Source: Dichomitus squalens LYAD-421 SS1 (taxonomy: Eukaryota > Basidiomycota > Agaricomycetes > Polyporales > Polyporaceae). From it: a DNA stretch of 64,000 nucleotides. Shown here in pieces: positions 35,453-46,703 of the stretch. The notes under the pieces were generated by a model that was not told the origin of the DNA, made no database searches, and was given only the letters and a program-made list of their open reading frames with translations. The translations under genes and the position numbers were made by a program. Position 1 is the first letter of the stretch. Every line of letters begins with the position of its first letter. The stretch spans positions 1,278,945 to 1,342,944 of the forward strand of contig NW_006766886.1 in the NCBI RefSeq assembly GCF_000275845.1, in the 5' to 3' direction.

Positions 35453-36541
35453 CTATAGGTCGAGGCCCATGAGCAAAAGCTGCTCAAATTGCTCGTCGGA
35501 CTTGGCCGACCCTGATCCTTGTGCGCCTACACCCCGCATAAGTGCGGCGTCTTCGTCCGGTACGGTCCACGACAGCGACTCTGGTCTTCGTGTCGCAACA
35601 AGGACGAATGTCTCGTCATTGCCATCTCCTGGAGAAAATTTGGCCCATTCGGCGGGGAGGTCGGATGGCGGATCGGCGCCGATACACCGTTTCCTGCGAA
35701 CGAGCACAGGGGCAAACACAAACCATAGACCGAAAGCGGTCCAGAACGGCGTCTCCTTGGCGAGACTGCGAATCTTGTAGGAGATTATGACGGTAGGAGG
35801 CTTAGCACGATGATGACCGACGAGCGGCGGTGACGTGAGGTGTAGCAGAGATCGTAAGAGAGGCGCGAGCAGCTCTGGGAAATAGACCTAGCGAAGCAAG
35901 AGTGACGTCGGCGAGGGCTCCAGACGTTCGTAGGCTCAAGGCTCAAGGACATACGAGATCACTGCAGAGGATGTGCGTAGCGTATCGTGCTGGCTGATCG
36001 GAAGATAGGAGACCGAGCTCGTCGAATATAGCGCTCGCGTGCTCCCGGGAGCCCCAAGAGAGCGGGCGCACTCGGGCTGCGCGAGACGAACGAAGGTTTG
36101 CCTCGAGCAGGGCGCAAACCTCCGGCAGATCGGTCGCGAGCAGAAGATCCAGATCCGGACGCAACCATTCTGCAACGCGCGAGGCGACGAACCCAGTGCC
36201 AGATCCCAGCTCAATCGCGGTGATAGGGTGTCGCTCAGCTCGCGGCGACTGTCTCGTGACTGGTACCGGGTCGAATTCGCATGTGGAAGAGGAGGATGGG
36301 TCGAGGTACGCGAGCATGGCATGAGAGGCCTCCCTGCATACGAGTTTTCCGAGCGTTAGATGCGGTGCGATGCGTAGTGTCGAAGGGGAAGGCATCACCA
36401 TATACGACCGGCGATCCCGTACGTTCTTATAGCACCTTCCTGAGCGGTTGAGTTGAAGCGAGCGTCCGCATCGGAGGCCGAAGCCTCAAGTGGCTTAATG
36501 TTGAGATCAGCTGGAAAGTTCGGGTCGTATCTTGGGGTCAT
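35453..36541 (-). CDS. METTL21-like SAM-dependent (lysine) methyltransferase
   Basis: Class I methyltransferase of the METTL21/EFM group, which usually methylate lysines of elongation factors or chaperones; the target is unknown. Minus-strand exons: 36399-36541, 35955-36333, 35453-35887, giving 318 residues. Exon 1 starts MTPRYDPNFPADLNIKPLE and ends RTYGIAGRI, joining exon 2 as WEASHAMLAYL. Motif I (SAM-binding) is IELGSGTGFVASR at residues 88-100, the acidic motif II is LLLATDLPEV, and the D-L-V-Y-F-type motif after ILCSDLVYFPELL spans intron 2, matching the family (D/E)xxY/F loop. The C-terminal exon has TVIISYKIRSLAKETPFW. The start at 36541 is preferred over internal Met codons because it restores the family N-terminus. 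It shares a 302 bp promoter with the hydrolase. Confidence 0.85.
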
Positions 36542-36843
36542 CCCTGCATGAATAGAGAATAGCTAGTTGGTGGTTTGAGCAGAGGTTGTCCGGCACCGAG
36601 AGTCAGAGTCTGAGGAGGTCTGACTCTGAAGCTGAAGAGCAATCTCGATACGGCAGATGCGCCGATCCAGATAGACGCTCATCACAATCTCACCTCAAAC
36701 CAGGAGAGCGTCACTCTCAGCTGCTGTCCAGGCTGATCCTCCAACAAGGCGTCTTCAGCTAGCTTCCTACTCTGTTCTGTTCTTTTCCGACAAGGACTTC
36801 TGCTGCACAGGGCTTACCATCTGAATTCTCAGTAGAACAAGGG
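36542..36843. promoter_or_regulatory. Bidirectional promoter, methyltransferase and hydrolase
   Basis: Only 302 bp separate the two divergent start codons, so the promoters must overlap. A short inverted repeat (AGTCAGAG...CTGACTCT, about 36601-36628) sits in the part next to the methyltransferase. Confidence 0.6.
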
Positions 36844-37708
36844 ATGTCGCTATCAAGAACCTCACGGTCCTCTCGCCATGACATTGTCCAACTCCCTTCT
36901 GGGACCACGCTCGAGTACACACACATCCAGCCGACATCTCCGCCCCTGTCAGCAACACCCGATGTAATTGAACAGTTAAGAAGGAAGCTGGCGATCTGCT
37001 TACATCCTTGGTCATGGTTGGGCGGCCGCATGAATGACCAGTGAGTATCCTCTATTCGATGCACTATCGGTCCGGACGACGTGGAATACGACAGCGTACT
37101 ACAAATCTTGACGGAACCGCTCCTCGAACGAGGATACGACGTCATCCGGTACAACTCCCGAGGTGTGGGCAAGTCAACGGGCTGGGCATCCCTGACAGGA
37201 CATCGCGAAGGGGAGGACCTGAAGGAGCTCGTACAGTGGGCGAGATCCACCATACCCCACGTCACCTCGCTAGTTCTCGCCGTATGTGAATCCCCTGAGC
37301 CGCACCTCAATCGTTCTCACAGAGCGTTGGCAGGGGTACTCACATGGCTCGCTCATCGCGTCCTTACACCCCGTACTAGACGACATCGAGACCTCCCATA
37401 TCCTCCTCTCGTACCCATTAGGACCCCGACGCTGGCTGACCGCATTCCATGGTCATCGATATTCTGCTGCCCTGCAGTCTCTCATCAATGAACCTCGGTC
37501 AAATATCTTGATCATCTATGGGGATGACGACAACTTCACAACTGCGGAGAGCTACGACGCATGGGTCGCGTCCCTGCGAGATGCACCTTCCACTGCGCCA
37601 TCCCGGGGCAAGCTGGAGGTGGTCAAGGTCCAGGGCGCTTCACACTTCTGGCGAGAGGACGATGCGGTCGACCGGCTTGTCGACGTAGTCCACGATTGGC
37701 TCCCCTGA
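36844..37708 (+). CDS. Alpha/beta hydrolase
   Basis: Serine hydrolase fold, related to short fungal KANL3/Tex30-like and X-Pro peptidase-type hydrolases; substrate unknown. Exons 36844-37040, 37095-37281, 37334-37708 give 252 residues. The oxyanion region is LAICLHPWSWLGGRMND. The nucleophile elbow is GYSHG with Ser131, produced exactly at the second splice junction. The likely acid is one of the Asp residues 192-194 (IIYGDDDNFTT), and the catalytic His is 232 (GASHFWRED). RYNSRGVGKSTGW and LLSYPLGPR are further family blocks. All three catalytic elements are intact, so the gene looks functional. Confidence 0.9.
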
Positions 37709-39774
37709 GTATAAGGGTTCGGATCCTGCTGTTGAAGTTGTCCAGCGTACGAACGTGCCTGAGATTCGCAACCGTAGTCTTCGGTCCAGCCCAGGTTGGG
37801 CATACTTCCTCATTTCAAGTTGCCCTTCCACAAGAGGCATACCATAGTAAGTATCTTTAAACATGTACCTCACTCTGCTCCTTATTCCGCGTCTTTGTCG
37901 CAGATTTGTTGAGGATACATCAGAATCATTTCGCCTTGCAAGCAGCGACATATGGCAGGGGAGTCTGTCACCTCGGCCTTGGACTGATAGTGCGTACTAC
38001 TTCTTATGCATTCAGGATACAAACCATATGCGGGCGCTCGTCGGGAGGTGCGAGCTACTGTAAGGGCTAGGCCGCTAGAGTTGTTCATGCACGGAATGGG
38101 ACAGGGGTTAGATGCAGCGCCGTCGCTGTGCGTGATGAATGTATGTGAAATATAACCTAAGCGGAAGACCAATCCTTATTGCAGAGTCTATCGAGTCGTT
38201 GAACGCGCTCTCCGAGTGCCCTATTAGAGTCCCTTCGCAGGCGATTTGAAACCGGTGGGGTAGTTCAATTTGTCAGGTCGCGGACGAGGCAACCCTGGCG
38301 GATACATCCGCGGTACTGACACTGCTTGTCATATCCCCGACTCCTGATCTAGTGGGCTGTATCCCAATAATTACTCGTGAATTGCTCATACAGCGCTCAA
38401 TGTTCATGGAATGCGATTTCCTCTCGCAGCGCGTTGAAGGAGGGCGTAAGCCCGACTGATGCGCGCCTTAAAACACTTACAGAGTATTTCAAGTCTTCAC
38501 GTCGTCTAGGTCTGTCCGGAGGGGCCTTGCTATCTCGCAATAGGCGTGTTCAATTAGGGGTGCTCAATTCTTGTCGGTCGCTCAGTTGCTCGCGCGCCTA
38601 TTGGGCGCCTGCCTAGCTGCATTCAAGGTCAGCTCCAGCACAGCGAGCAGAGACACGCAGGCAGCGGGCGCAGAGAGATCGACAAGATCGCCTCATGCTA
38701 GGTTTGTTAGGCCCGGGAAACCAGCCCAGCAAGTGAATGGTGACGTCGGGAGAGCTTATAAACTCGTTGACCTGGTCTTATTGTACACAATGCGCCCAAG
38801 TCGGAAACAGAATCAGCACGACATATATATGGTTCAGCTGAGGGTGCCGCTCTGGGCTCGATGGCAACTGGACTCAAACCTTGTGAGGCGACTCCATATC
38901 TCGAGACAAGCAACTTTATAGCTTCTGAATTGTCAAATCCTCGCGTCGCTCTCTAGTCCCAGCTCGGGGGCATCATGCGGTCATGTTGCACCTGCTGCCT
39001 GCGTATCTCTGCTCGCTGTGCTGCAGGCGCTTGAGCTGACCTTGAATGCAGCTAGGCAGGCGCCCAATAGGCGCGCGAGCAACTGAGCGACCGACAAGAA
39101 TTGAGCACCCCTAATTGAACACGCCTAATAGTGCGCTAGACGGTGTACGCACTGCGCCAACAGCTCAGAGATTGGCCAGATCCAATCCGGTTTTGAACCG
39201 GTTGCGAAAGGACTCTATTGTTGACAACTGCGACGTCTACATCTTCTGACAGTGAAGCGGAGATGATATGATACTTTTCCATGATCTGGCGGTGGAAGTG
39301 GTTCTGCCGGATCCGAGCGGAGGAATTTCATCCAATGTCCTGTTGACGTCTCATGAGTCGTGGAGCGGACCATGGTGACACCACCGCCTGTTGACCTTCT
39401 GCTGAAATACCTGTTCAACGTCATTCTGACCCCGCGCCCGAGACGGAAGCATTTTCAGCGACGTTCGTTGTGCTCCAGCGAAATGCTCGATTGTGAACTA
39501 GTGCTTCCGGCGACTTCCTCACAGGGCTCATGATATCAGGACCCAGTGAAGGCGCATGGTATAACATGTAGAAGCTTCATTTAGACGTCGGATGACGAGG
39601 ATCTAAGGTGCCGATCTACATGTATTCTTGAGCCACACGGTAATCTACTATACAGAGGCAGATGTAGACTATGCGATCGACAAATCTGACGACACAGAAA
39701 GTGAGAGGTTGATGCTACACGCAGAATCGCTACAGTCTTCGATCCGGAACAAAGTCCATCAAACAAGCGCGAAC
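37709..39774. other. 2 kb region downstream of the hydrolase and XRN1
   Basis: Convergent 3' ends with no gene. It contains the TIR element at 38543-39125. Remaining sequence (37709-38540 and 39130-39774) is AT-richer than the genes and has no coding pattern. Confidence 0.55.
38543..39125. mobile_element. 583-bp TIR element (MITE), TA-flanked, long perfect ends
   Basis: The ends are inverted copies starting GGCGTGTTCAATTAGGGG. The first 93 bases match perfectly, and similarity resumes after a 9-base indel to ~125 bases. TA lies at 38541-38542 and 39126-39127. Near-identity of the arms suggests recent insertion. The interior has no transposase frame. Its subterminal CTCAATTCTTG matches the element at 15990-16357. 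Confidence 0.9.
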
Positions 39775-42700
39775 TCACGACGTGGCTGGCGTCGCAAAAT
39801 GACCCCTTCCACGACCACGAGGTCCAGTTCCTCTGAACCCTCCGCGATCTATACCTGTCACAAATCCGCCACGTCCACGGGGATGGGGATGGGGAACGGA
39901 CCCATTGCGACCTGGCAGCGGAGCTTGGAAGCCCCCGCGGCCTTGGAACCCGTTCCCTCGGAAAACACCTCTACCTCTCGGAATCGGGGCATGACTGCCA
40001 TTCGGCTGAGGCACAACACCATTCGTCTTCACGCTGCCATTGACAGAGTTGCTATTCGTAGAGGTGGAAGCAGCTGTAAAAGGTTGCTTGTGGGCCGGAG
40101 GGGGACCGCCGCGCGATGCTCCGCTGCGACCACGGTTCGGGTTCGCCATGATTTGCACATGTCCGTTATGATCGAACCCATTGTGCGGGGATTGGCTGGA
40201 ATAAACGGGAAACCCTCAGAGATGAATCGACGTAAGGTCAAGACAACATACGTAGTGGCTGCAGGACGGAATCCTGCTACGGGCTGCATTCCTGGACCAG
40301 GACGAACTGATGGATGAGGCCCGAATCGCGGTTTGAATGGTGCTTGCGGTTTCTGGGCGTGGGGCGCCTTCGGATTCGTGGATGCCAGGAATTGAGGATT
40401 GGTGAGATTGAGGCAAGACCAGAACTCGACGGTCGAGCCACGGTATTGCGAACACCTAGCATGTCGTTCGTTCGCATCAGCGCACGGACGGAAGCGTGTC
40501 GATGAGCAATCGCACCTATCTCCCAGCGTAGTACCAGACATGAACGGAGCATCCCACACAACGTCCATGGATTTGGCGTTCATACCGATGACGACGCCCT
40601 TGAACGACAATGGTACACCACCGGAATCCTGGACCATGGTCACCCTGTCACCTAGAGCAAAGTGCTGATTCTGAAGGCGGTAGACGGCATGAGAAGGTTT
40701 GAGGACGGCTTGACGCGGGATGCCCTTCACAATCGCCTTTTTGAAACCCTCAGGCTTTTTGTTCGCGGTCAGGCTATCTGCAAGTGCCTCGATCTCCTTG
40801 ACGGTCTCCTTGCCAAGCTGATCACAGAAGAGAGACACGGGCTCGAAGTCCTTCACGCCCTTGCTATTGAGCCATGTCTTGACCTCCTTGACCTTCGCTT
40901 CCGCATCTTGTGCGTTGGGGAAAACGTCGGAGGCCTTCACCATAGCTACAGGAGTAATCAGAGCAGATGCAAGTACGAGAACCAGTAGAACATACCATCT
41001 CCGCTGCGATCAAGGACACGGAAAACCTCCGGGTATGTCGCCTTGTACTGGTGGATCAGTTCAATGGCCTTTTCGCTGAACTCCCAGTAACGACCGTCCT
41101 TGCGTGAATACTCGATGACTTTCAGTGCCTTCGCCTCGAACTTCAAGCTCAGACCAAGATTGCTCTTGCTGCCGCCCCCGGAAATGACCATAAAGCTCGA
41201 GGTGATCTTCGATAGGGCCCTGGTTGAAATACCGAGCATCTCTGCGACCTTGAATGAGGAGAGATACTTCTTCTGCGTGCGGTGCGTGACAGCTTGCTTA
41301 AAAGCGTCGTTCTCGTCTTTCTCCGAAGGGAAGAACTGGCAACGCATCTGATCAACATGAGGGTAATACATGACACAGCCGAGATGACGCACAGCCAAAA
41401 TCACGGACAGGGTATCCTGGGTGGTTGCGGAGATCTGCGCAGCAACGCCATACGCGTGCTCTCCTAGGAAGAAGACCTTGCTGCCGTCCGGGAACTCTTC
41501 AGAGAGGGGCGGCGCTTCTTTCTCTAGGAACCTGGGATCTTCGGAATTGACTTCAGATACGGCCATCTGAACAGCTTGTTCGGTCTCCTTCTCGGGCCCC
41601 TCATAGTCCTTGACAAATGCGCCATCGTCCAGACGTTTCAGACCTAGACGATGAACACTTTAATTTCATCATTCGAACGCGCAAGTATGAGCCTGACCTT
41701 TAAGTGGACGAACGTGCAAAAGGACATCAATGTTGCCAGTGATGACACCACATCGCTTCGAATAGTAGTGTTCAATTCTCTCCGCTTTCATCTTCCAGAG
41801 TCCAAGACCTTGGGGAGTGTGCGGAGTCGAGATGACCTTAGGCGGGTCGCCCTGAACAATTGACACCTTCTCGTACTTAAAGAGCGAGTCCGACACGGCT
41901 TTGACCAAGCCCTCCTGAAGGAAAGGCCAACCAAGGAACGTCCTCCGGCCAATCATTTCTTGAGCGATGTCCTCGACCTTTCGGTTCTCATGGGCGTTGT
42001 CGATGTGTATGACCATAGACTTGTTCCGGCTCTCAGAGCCATGGACATTGACGCCATGGTGGCCCAATGACGCGGTGTGAGGCAGGGTCTGCAGCGAAGG
42101 GAAGCCGGCAAGCGCATCGGCACCAAGGAAGACGCCGTCGCACAAGCCTTCGACAAGGTGAAGGCCATCGAGTGTCGGTAAGTCGAAAGGCTCCATCCTA
42201 CAGTAACAACGGGCGAGCGTTGGGAAGAAGCCAGGCAACGAGGATGGGTAGACGGTCGGTTCTCCGTCGTTGTACGTGAACCTGGTACTCGTCCCGAAAC
42301 TGTTGCGTCGCTTCTCCTCCTCCGTTAACTGTGTCTCGCGCGCTATGCAACGCAGGTTAGTAGCAGACAAGCGATGGCGACGGTCGTAGCTTACATCGCA
42401 TGGCCTTCAGTAATCGTTTCTCATCAATGAAGGGAATCTTAACGATAGCCTCCCAATCCTGCTTCTTTCCATTCAAGTCCTGCTCGAACTCGGTCGGGTA
42501 GAAGTCCAAAATTGGGGAGTTGGGGTCATACATGAGATCCTAGTGACAAAACGTCAGACATGCGTTTCTATGGGCACAGGGCTTGACGTACCCGGTAGGG
42601 CACTGGGATGAGCTCCTTGCTTGCCTCAGGTAGCACGCCCATGAGTTGTTCGAATGGTCGGAATGGATACCCGAGCTCGAATTTGAATGACATCTTGTCG

Positions 42701-45070
42701 ACGCCCTTGAGGTCTAGAGACAAACTGAGTGGATACGTCGCGGATACACGGTAACCGAATCATACCTGAGATGCGTGGGGCATAGTGGTAGTTGTAGAAC
42801 CAACTCCATGACGCAACACCGCTGTAGTAGTAATGCATGACCCACTGCAACCCCTCAACATATCGGTAGATGAGGTCGCCCATGTCCTGCGGGTCGTCGT
42901 ACGAGATCTCCAGCTTTCCCTGCGACGAGAGTCAAACGTAGTCCACGTGAAGCAGTGCATAGGACGCACCTTGTAATAGCCCCGCTTCCACTCGTCCATC
43001 TTCTCCTTGATAGACAGCTCATATCGCGCATCGAAGTCGCCCTCCTTGTCCTCCTCCATCACCTTTGCCTTCTCATACTTGTTGAGAACTCGGTCCACGG
43101 CCGCCCTCGACTCCTCGTCGTCATCGTCCTCCCATTCTTCTTCGTCCTCCTCTCCCTCAGGCTTTCCATTCTCGTTATCCGGCACAGGCTCCTCCAGTTC
43201 TCCAGGGAACCGCCAAGTAACCAGATTCCTATCCTGATCGTCATACTCGTCCCACGCGACCGACAGGTGCAAGTCCTCGGCCAGGCGGTTGATGAACGCC
43301 CTGTCCGCGGCAGGGAAATCGTTCACCATGGGCAACGGCGGCTGACCGGCATGCTCCGCCGGCGACAGCTTCCTCCTCTCCAACACGAAGTTCTTGACCT
43401 GATCGAAGATCATTCGCTGCGACGTTGTCAAGGCTATGAAAACTCATAAATTATAGAAGGGTATGAGGCGAATCATGTCACACACCGAGCTTATTCCGTT
43501 TCCTTCCCAACTCCATCTCCTTCACGTGTTTCGCCTGCTTTCCCTTGTACCAATTGATATCTGCGTACTCCTTCTCAAAGACCTCCTTCTCCCATTCTGC
43601 CATCTCGTCCAGGATCACCTGTAGCCGCTTCGTATTGATCACTCCGTTCTCGTTCAAGTAGCCATCTACAACTCTATCAGCAACTCGAAAACAACACAAG
43701 GAATCGGATTGACTCACCTAGTGAGGGCAGCGCCTTCTTGTAAACGTCAAACAACTTCTCCAACCCGTTCTCGTGAATATGTAAATCCGGCAAGTTCGGC
43801 AGGAAATCGTTCCCGACGAACACTGCGAGCAGGATGAAGTCGTCGATGACGTGCTCCAGGCTGTAGTCGAAGGGAAGGACAGGCTCGATATCGTGGAACT
43901 CCAAATCCAAGTATTCTCGCATAAGCGTGAGATGTAGCAAGTAAAAGTTGATAGAGTCGAGACTGCAGAGGTGGTTGGAACCATGAACGTGTCGAAGAAG
44001 ATTGTCAACGATGCACTTACCTCTTGTTGCCCTTGCTCTTCGCAGCCGGTCCGAACTTCACCTCCTCTCGCAGCAGGCAGAAGTGAGGGTCATGGCTCAG
44101 CAGACCCAGCATGATTAGATCGGCGTCCAGGCCATACAGACAGTGCCGCACGTTGGGGTCGTAATCCAGTTGTGCTCTCGACAGCCTGATGTACTCCATA
44201 ATCTTGTGTTCGCCTTCTCCAGGGACGTCGTGTCCCGACAACACCACCGTGACATCGCGCCAATTCGCGTCCTCCGAGATCTTCTTGTTCACAAAATAAC
44301 GCAGCTGCTCCGACAACCGCGCCATGAACTCCGTGCCTGAAGGCGCGTACACGACCCTCCGTTCAACCCCTTCCGTTCTCCGCACTCGACTAAGGTAAGG
44401 CTCACCTGGTGTGATACAGTTGCTGTCAAACGCCTTGCTATCTGGCAGCTTCTCTCCCTTTCTCTCCGCCTTCTCGCGAATCTCCTTTGCCTCCTTCGCC
44501 GTCCTGAATCGACGACTCCGTTGTTGGTTCATCTTCGCGCGCGGGGCGACACCGTCAATCGCCATAAAGAATAGTTTCTTTGGCTTGATCTTTCCAAATA
44601 GATGGTCGACATATGCAAAGATAGCGGTGAAGATTTGCTCTTCAGTGAGTCGGAAGTGGGCGTCTCCATCGTTTGGATGTGAGCCTGCACACCACGCAGA
44701 TTCAGTCTATGTAGCGCCATATGGTCATATACTACGCACAGTTGTGTATGATGCCATTGAAATCGACGTATAAGTTATCTTATGACTGGGTCAGCACTGG
44801 AACAGCCACATTTCGGATGTGAACATACCGAACTCCGGAATCTTGTTCTCCTCGATTAACTGCGACGTCAAGGGGTATCGCTCGCTATAGAGAAGTCGGA
44901 AATAGCTTCTACCAGGAAGTGAGAGGACTCACGAGATGTATCTGAAGAACTATTGGAAATATGGTCAGAGTAAAACGCGTACGTCGGACGTTTGCCAGAA
45001 CTGACCTTCGGGATACCTGTGATCAGCACTATTAGCTCATTCGCGGCACAGAAGCAAGCTGCTCACCCAT
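39775..45070 (-). CDS. XRN1: 5'-3' exoribonuclease 1 (XRN1/Kem1)
   Basis: Cytoplasmic enzyme that degrades decapped mRNA 5' to 3'. Eighteen minus-strand exons: 45067-45070, 45006-45016, 44933-44949, 44829-44884, 44740-44778, 44406-44684, 44021-44336, 43718-43962, 43486-43665, 42970-43433, 42766-42919, 42592-42713, 42395-42539, 41698-42342, 40996-41643, 40516-40945, 40252-40455, 39775-40195. Phases all agree, giving 1459 residues, near the usual ~1500. The first exons assemble to MGIPKFFRYISERYP. Active-site blocks are intact: [68 protein letters not shown]. An acidic Asp/Glu stretch ([14 protein letters not shown]) lies in the linker before the D1-like region. The C-terminus is Arg/Gly-rich (RGRG, RGG), suiting RNA binding. 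XRN1 rather than nuclear XRN2 is favoured by length, the post-catalytic SH3-like region and the lack of the XRN2 CCHC finger. Confidence 0.95.
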
Positions 45071-45596
45071 GATGAAAAACTATGATAGTAAAATACAGAG
45101 CAATTTCGACGATATGACAAGGGTGTGGTTGGTCAAGGGACCGTGTGGAGTAGAAGCTGGCGAACCTAAGTAGACGCCTACAAGGGTGGACGTGCATGGT
45201 AAGCGCCCATCTGCGTCTTCGGCGTCACCCTGGCAGATCTTACGTATCGCCACCATACGAAACTGCCTCTGTAGAAACGCTTTATTTAATCATGGCTGCG
45301 CAGCTTCCAACTCCAAGCTCTAAACGCGAACAGAGAACTGGAAGACATAATTCCAGTCAGCTTGCGAGGCCCGTGTACAGTCCCGAACGGATTCGGGAGC
45401 CCATTGTCGTCAAGCTCACGCTGCCGAAGACCAGAAAGTCAGGGCAAATCAGGCTCTACGGCGGTTTGCATCCCCACTGGCAAACGGGACGAAGGACAAA
45501 AATGGCACGAATCTCAATGAGTGTGCAAACTATCGTGATACTGATCCTAAAGCAGATACGACACCACGGACGGTACCAGAAAGGACATCATATAAT
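45071..45596. other. XRN1 upstream region
   Basis: 526 bp between the XRN1 start and the 3' end of the damaged WD40-like gene, both on the minus strand. It should contain the XRN1 promoter. No TATA box is evident. Confidence 0.45.
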
Positions 45597-46454
45597 CTAA
45601 TCGCGCATGTTCGCTACCACCGGCAAAGATGAGCTCTGAACAACGTATAGACCTACGGTTAGTCGTCAGCTCATTTTCAATCCGGCCAAATAAACTTGAA
45701 ACTCACCTGCAATCGGTTTTGCTCGCTGGTCCTGCCAGAAGTCTACACTGCAAGGAGAGTTCTTGGTAGAACAGACCAGCTCAAGTGTCGTGAAGGCTCC
45801 CGAAACGGAATGAAACTCGTCGGAATGACTCGATGCAGCATGCGAGACCGTCAATGTCGTCAGAAGTTCACGACGAGCAGAAGCGTAGTCCATGGAGCCG
45901 CCGACATCGTGTGAGAGCTCGATTGTAGCGTTGAGGAGCCAGACGTCGACGACGCTCGGGTCGGTGATGTTCACTTCTGAATTAAAGGACTTGCTCTGCT
46001 GAGGTAGTTCAATATAGAGAGCACCGCGTTCCATAGCATAGTCGAGGTTGCGGAACTGCACAACAGTCGAAACCTACAGGTCGCGTGAGTAACAGATCCG
46101 CCTTGGCACATGACCAAATTGTTCTACCTTGTCGGACACGACTACGTGCCTATCATCCCAATAACAAATACGAATCGTCCCACTGGCATCCTCGTGTCCA
46201 ATAGCAGCGACGTGCGTGATTTTCTGGCTAAATGCAGAACAGAGAGGTAGAAGGGCCCCGCCACCATGTTGGAATTGAAGTGCGAGGTATGCACTAGATG
46301 AAAGGTCCCAGATACCACAGTTGTCCTTATTGTAGACAAGAAGCCAGCCGCGGTCAAGAGAGAATAGGCTTGTCGTGTGTTGTACGAATGGCGCCGTCAT
46401 GATCAAGAGGTAGCGCCTGGAATGTTTGTCCATCCCAGACTCGTATAGCGTCGA
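45597..46454 (-). pseudogene. 5'-truncated, frameshifted WD40-like gene
   Basis: The minus strand encodes pieces of a beta-propeller protein. From the right edge it reads VDAIRVWDGQTFQALPLDHD (a WD blade) to THDKPI. The frame then slips by one, and coding continues as SLDRGWLLVYNKDNCGIWDL (another WD-like blade). It continues through an intron at 46074-46128 into VSTVVQFRNLDYAMERGALY, then a final GT-AG intron (45653-45706) and the stop at 45597-45599. The 3' half therefore keeps normal splice sites and phase. The 5' part is missing: the frame runs straight into an inverted duplication (46420-46475). I call it a pseudogene, though a sequencing indel plus an unseen upstream exon is an alternative. 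Confidence 0.5.
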
Positions 46455-46475
46455 CTCTGGGATGGACAAACATTC
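46420..46475. repeat. Perfect 20-bp inverted repeat with 16-bp loop
   Basis: The left arm 46420-46439 (GAATGTTTGTCCATCCCAGA) is the exact reverse complement of 46456-46475. The left arm is part of the WD40-like coding sequence (VWDGQTF on the minus strand). The right arm is its inverted copy, with weaker matching beyond it (AGCG at both outer sides). It resembles a fold-back duplication rather than a terminator. Confidence 0.9.
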
Positions 46476-46703
46476 AACGACGCTACACCGGGATGCAGGT
46501 GACCGCGGTGGTGGGGTGCAGGTGTAACACCCATACGTCTGGGCATGAGACCACGCAGTGAGAGACCTGACGGACTTCGGTTCGCTATAGACGCTCAATG
46601 ACAGTTTGATGGCGTCTATCTTATCTGCAAATTGTCTAACTTATAGCTCTTCAAGTTGCGATAAGCGAACCTCGACTCATCCGCCCCTTCCTCGTCCTTC
46701 ACC

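Noticed and set aside
46420..46475. Inverted repeat as a transcription terminator
   Set aside because: Eukaryotic context, no downstream T-run, and one arm is protein-coding; an inverted duplication fits better.
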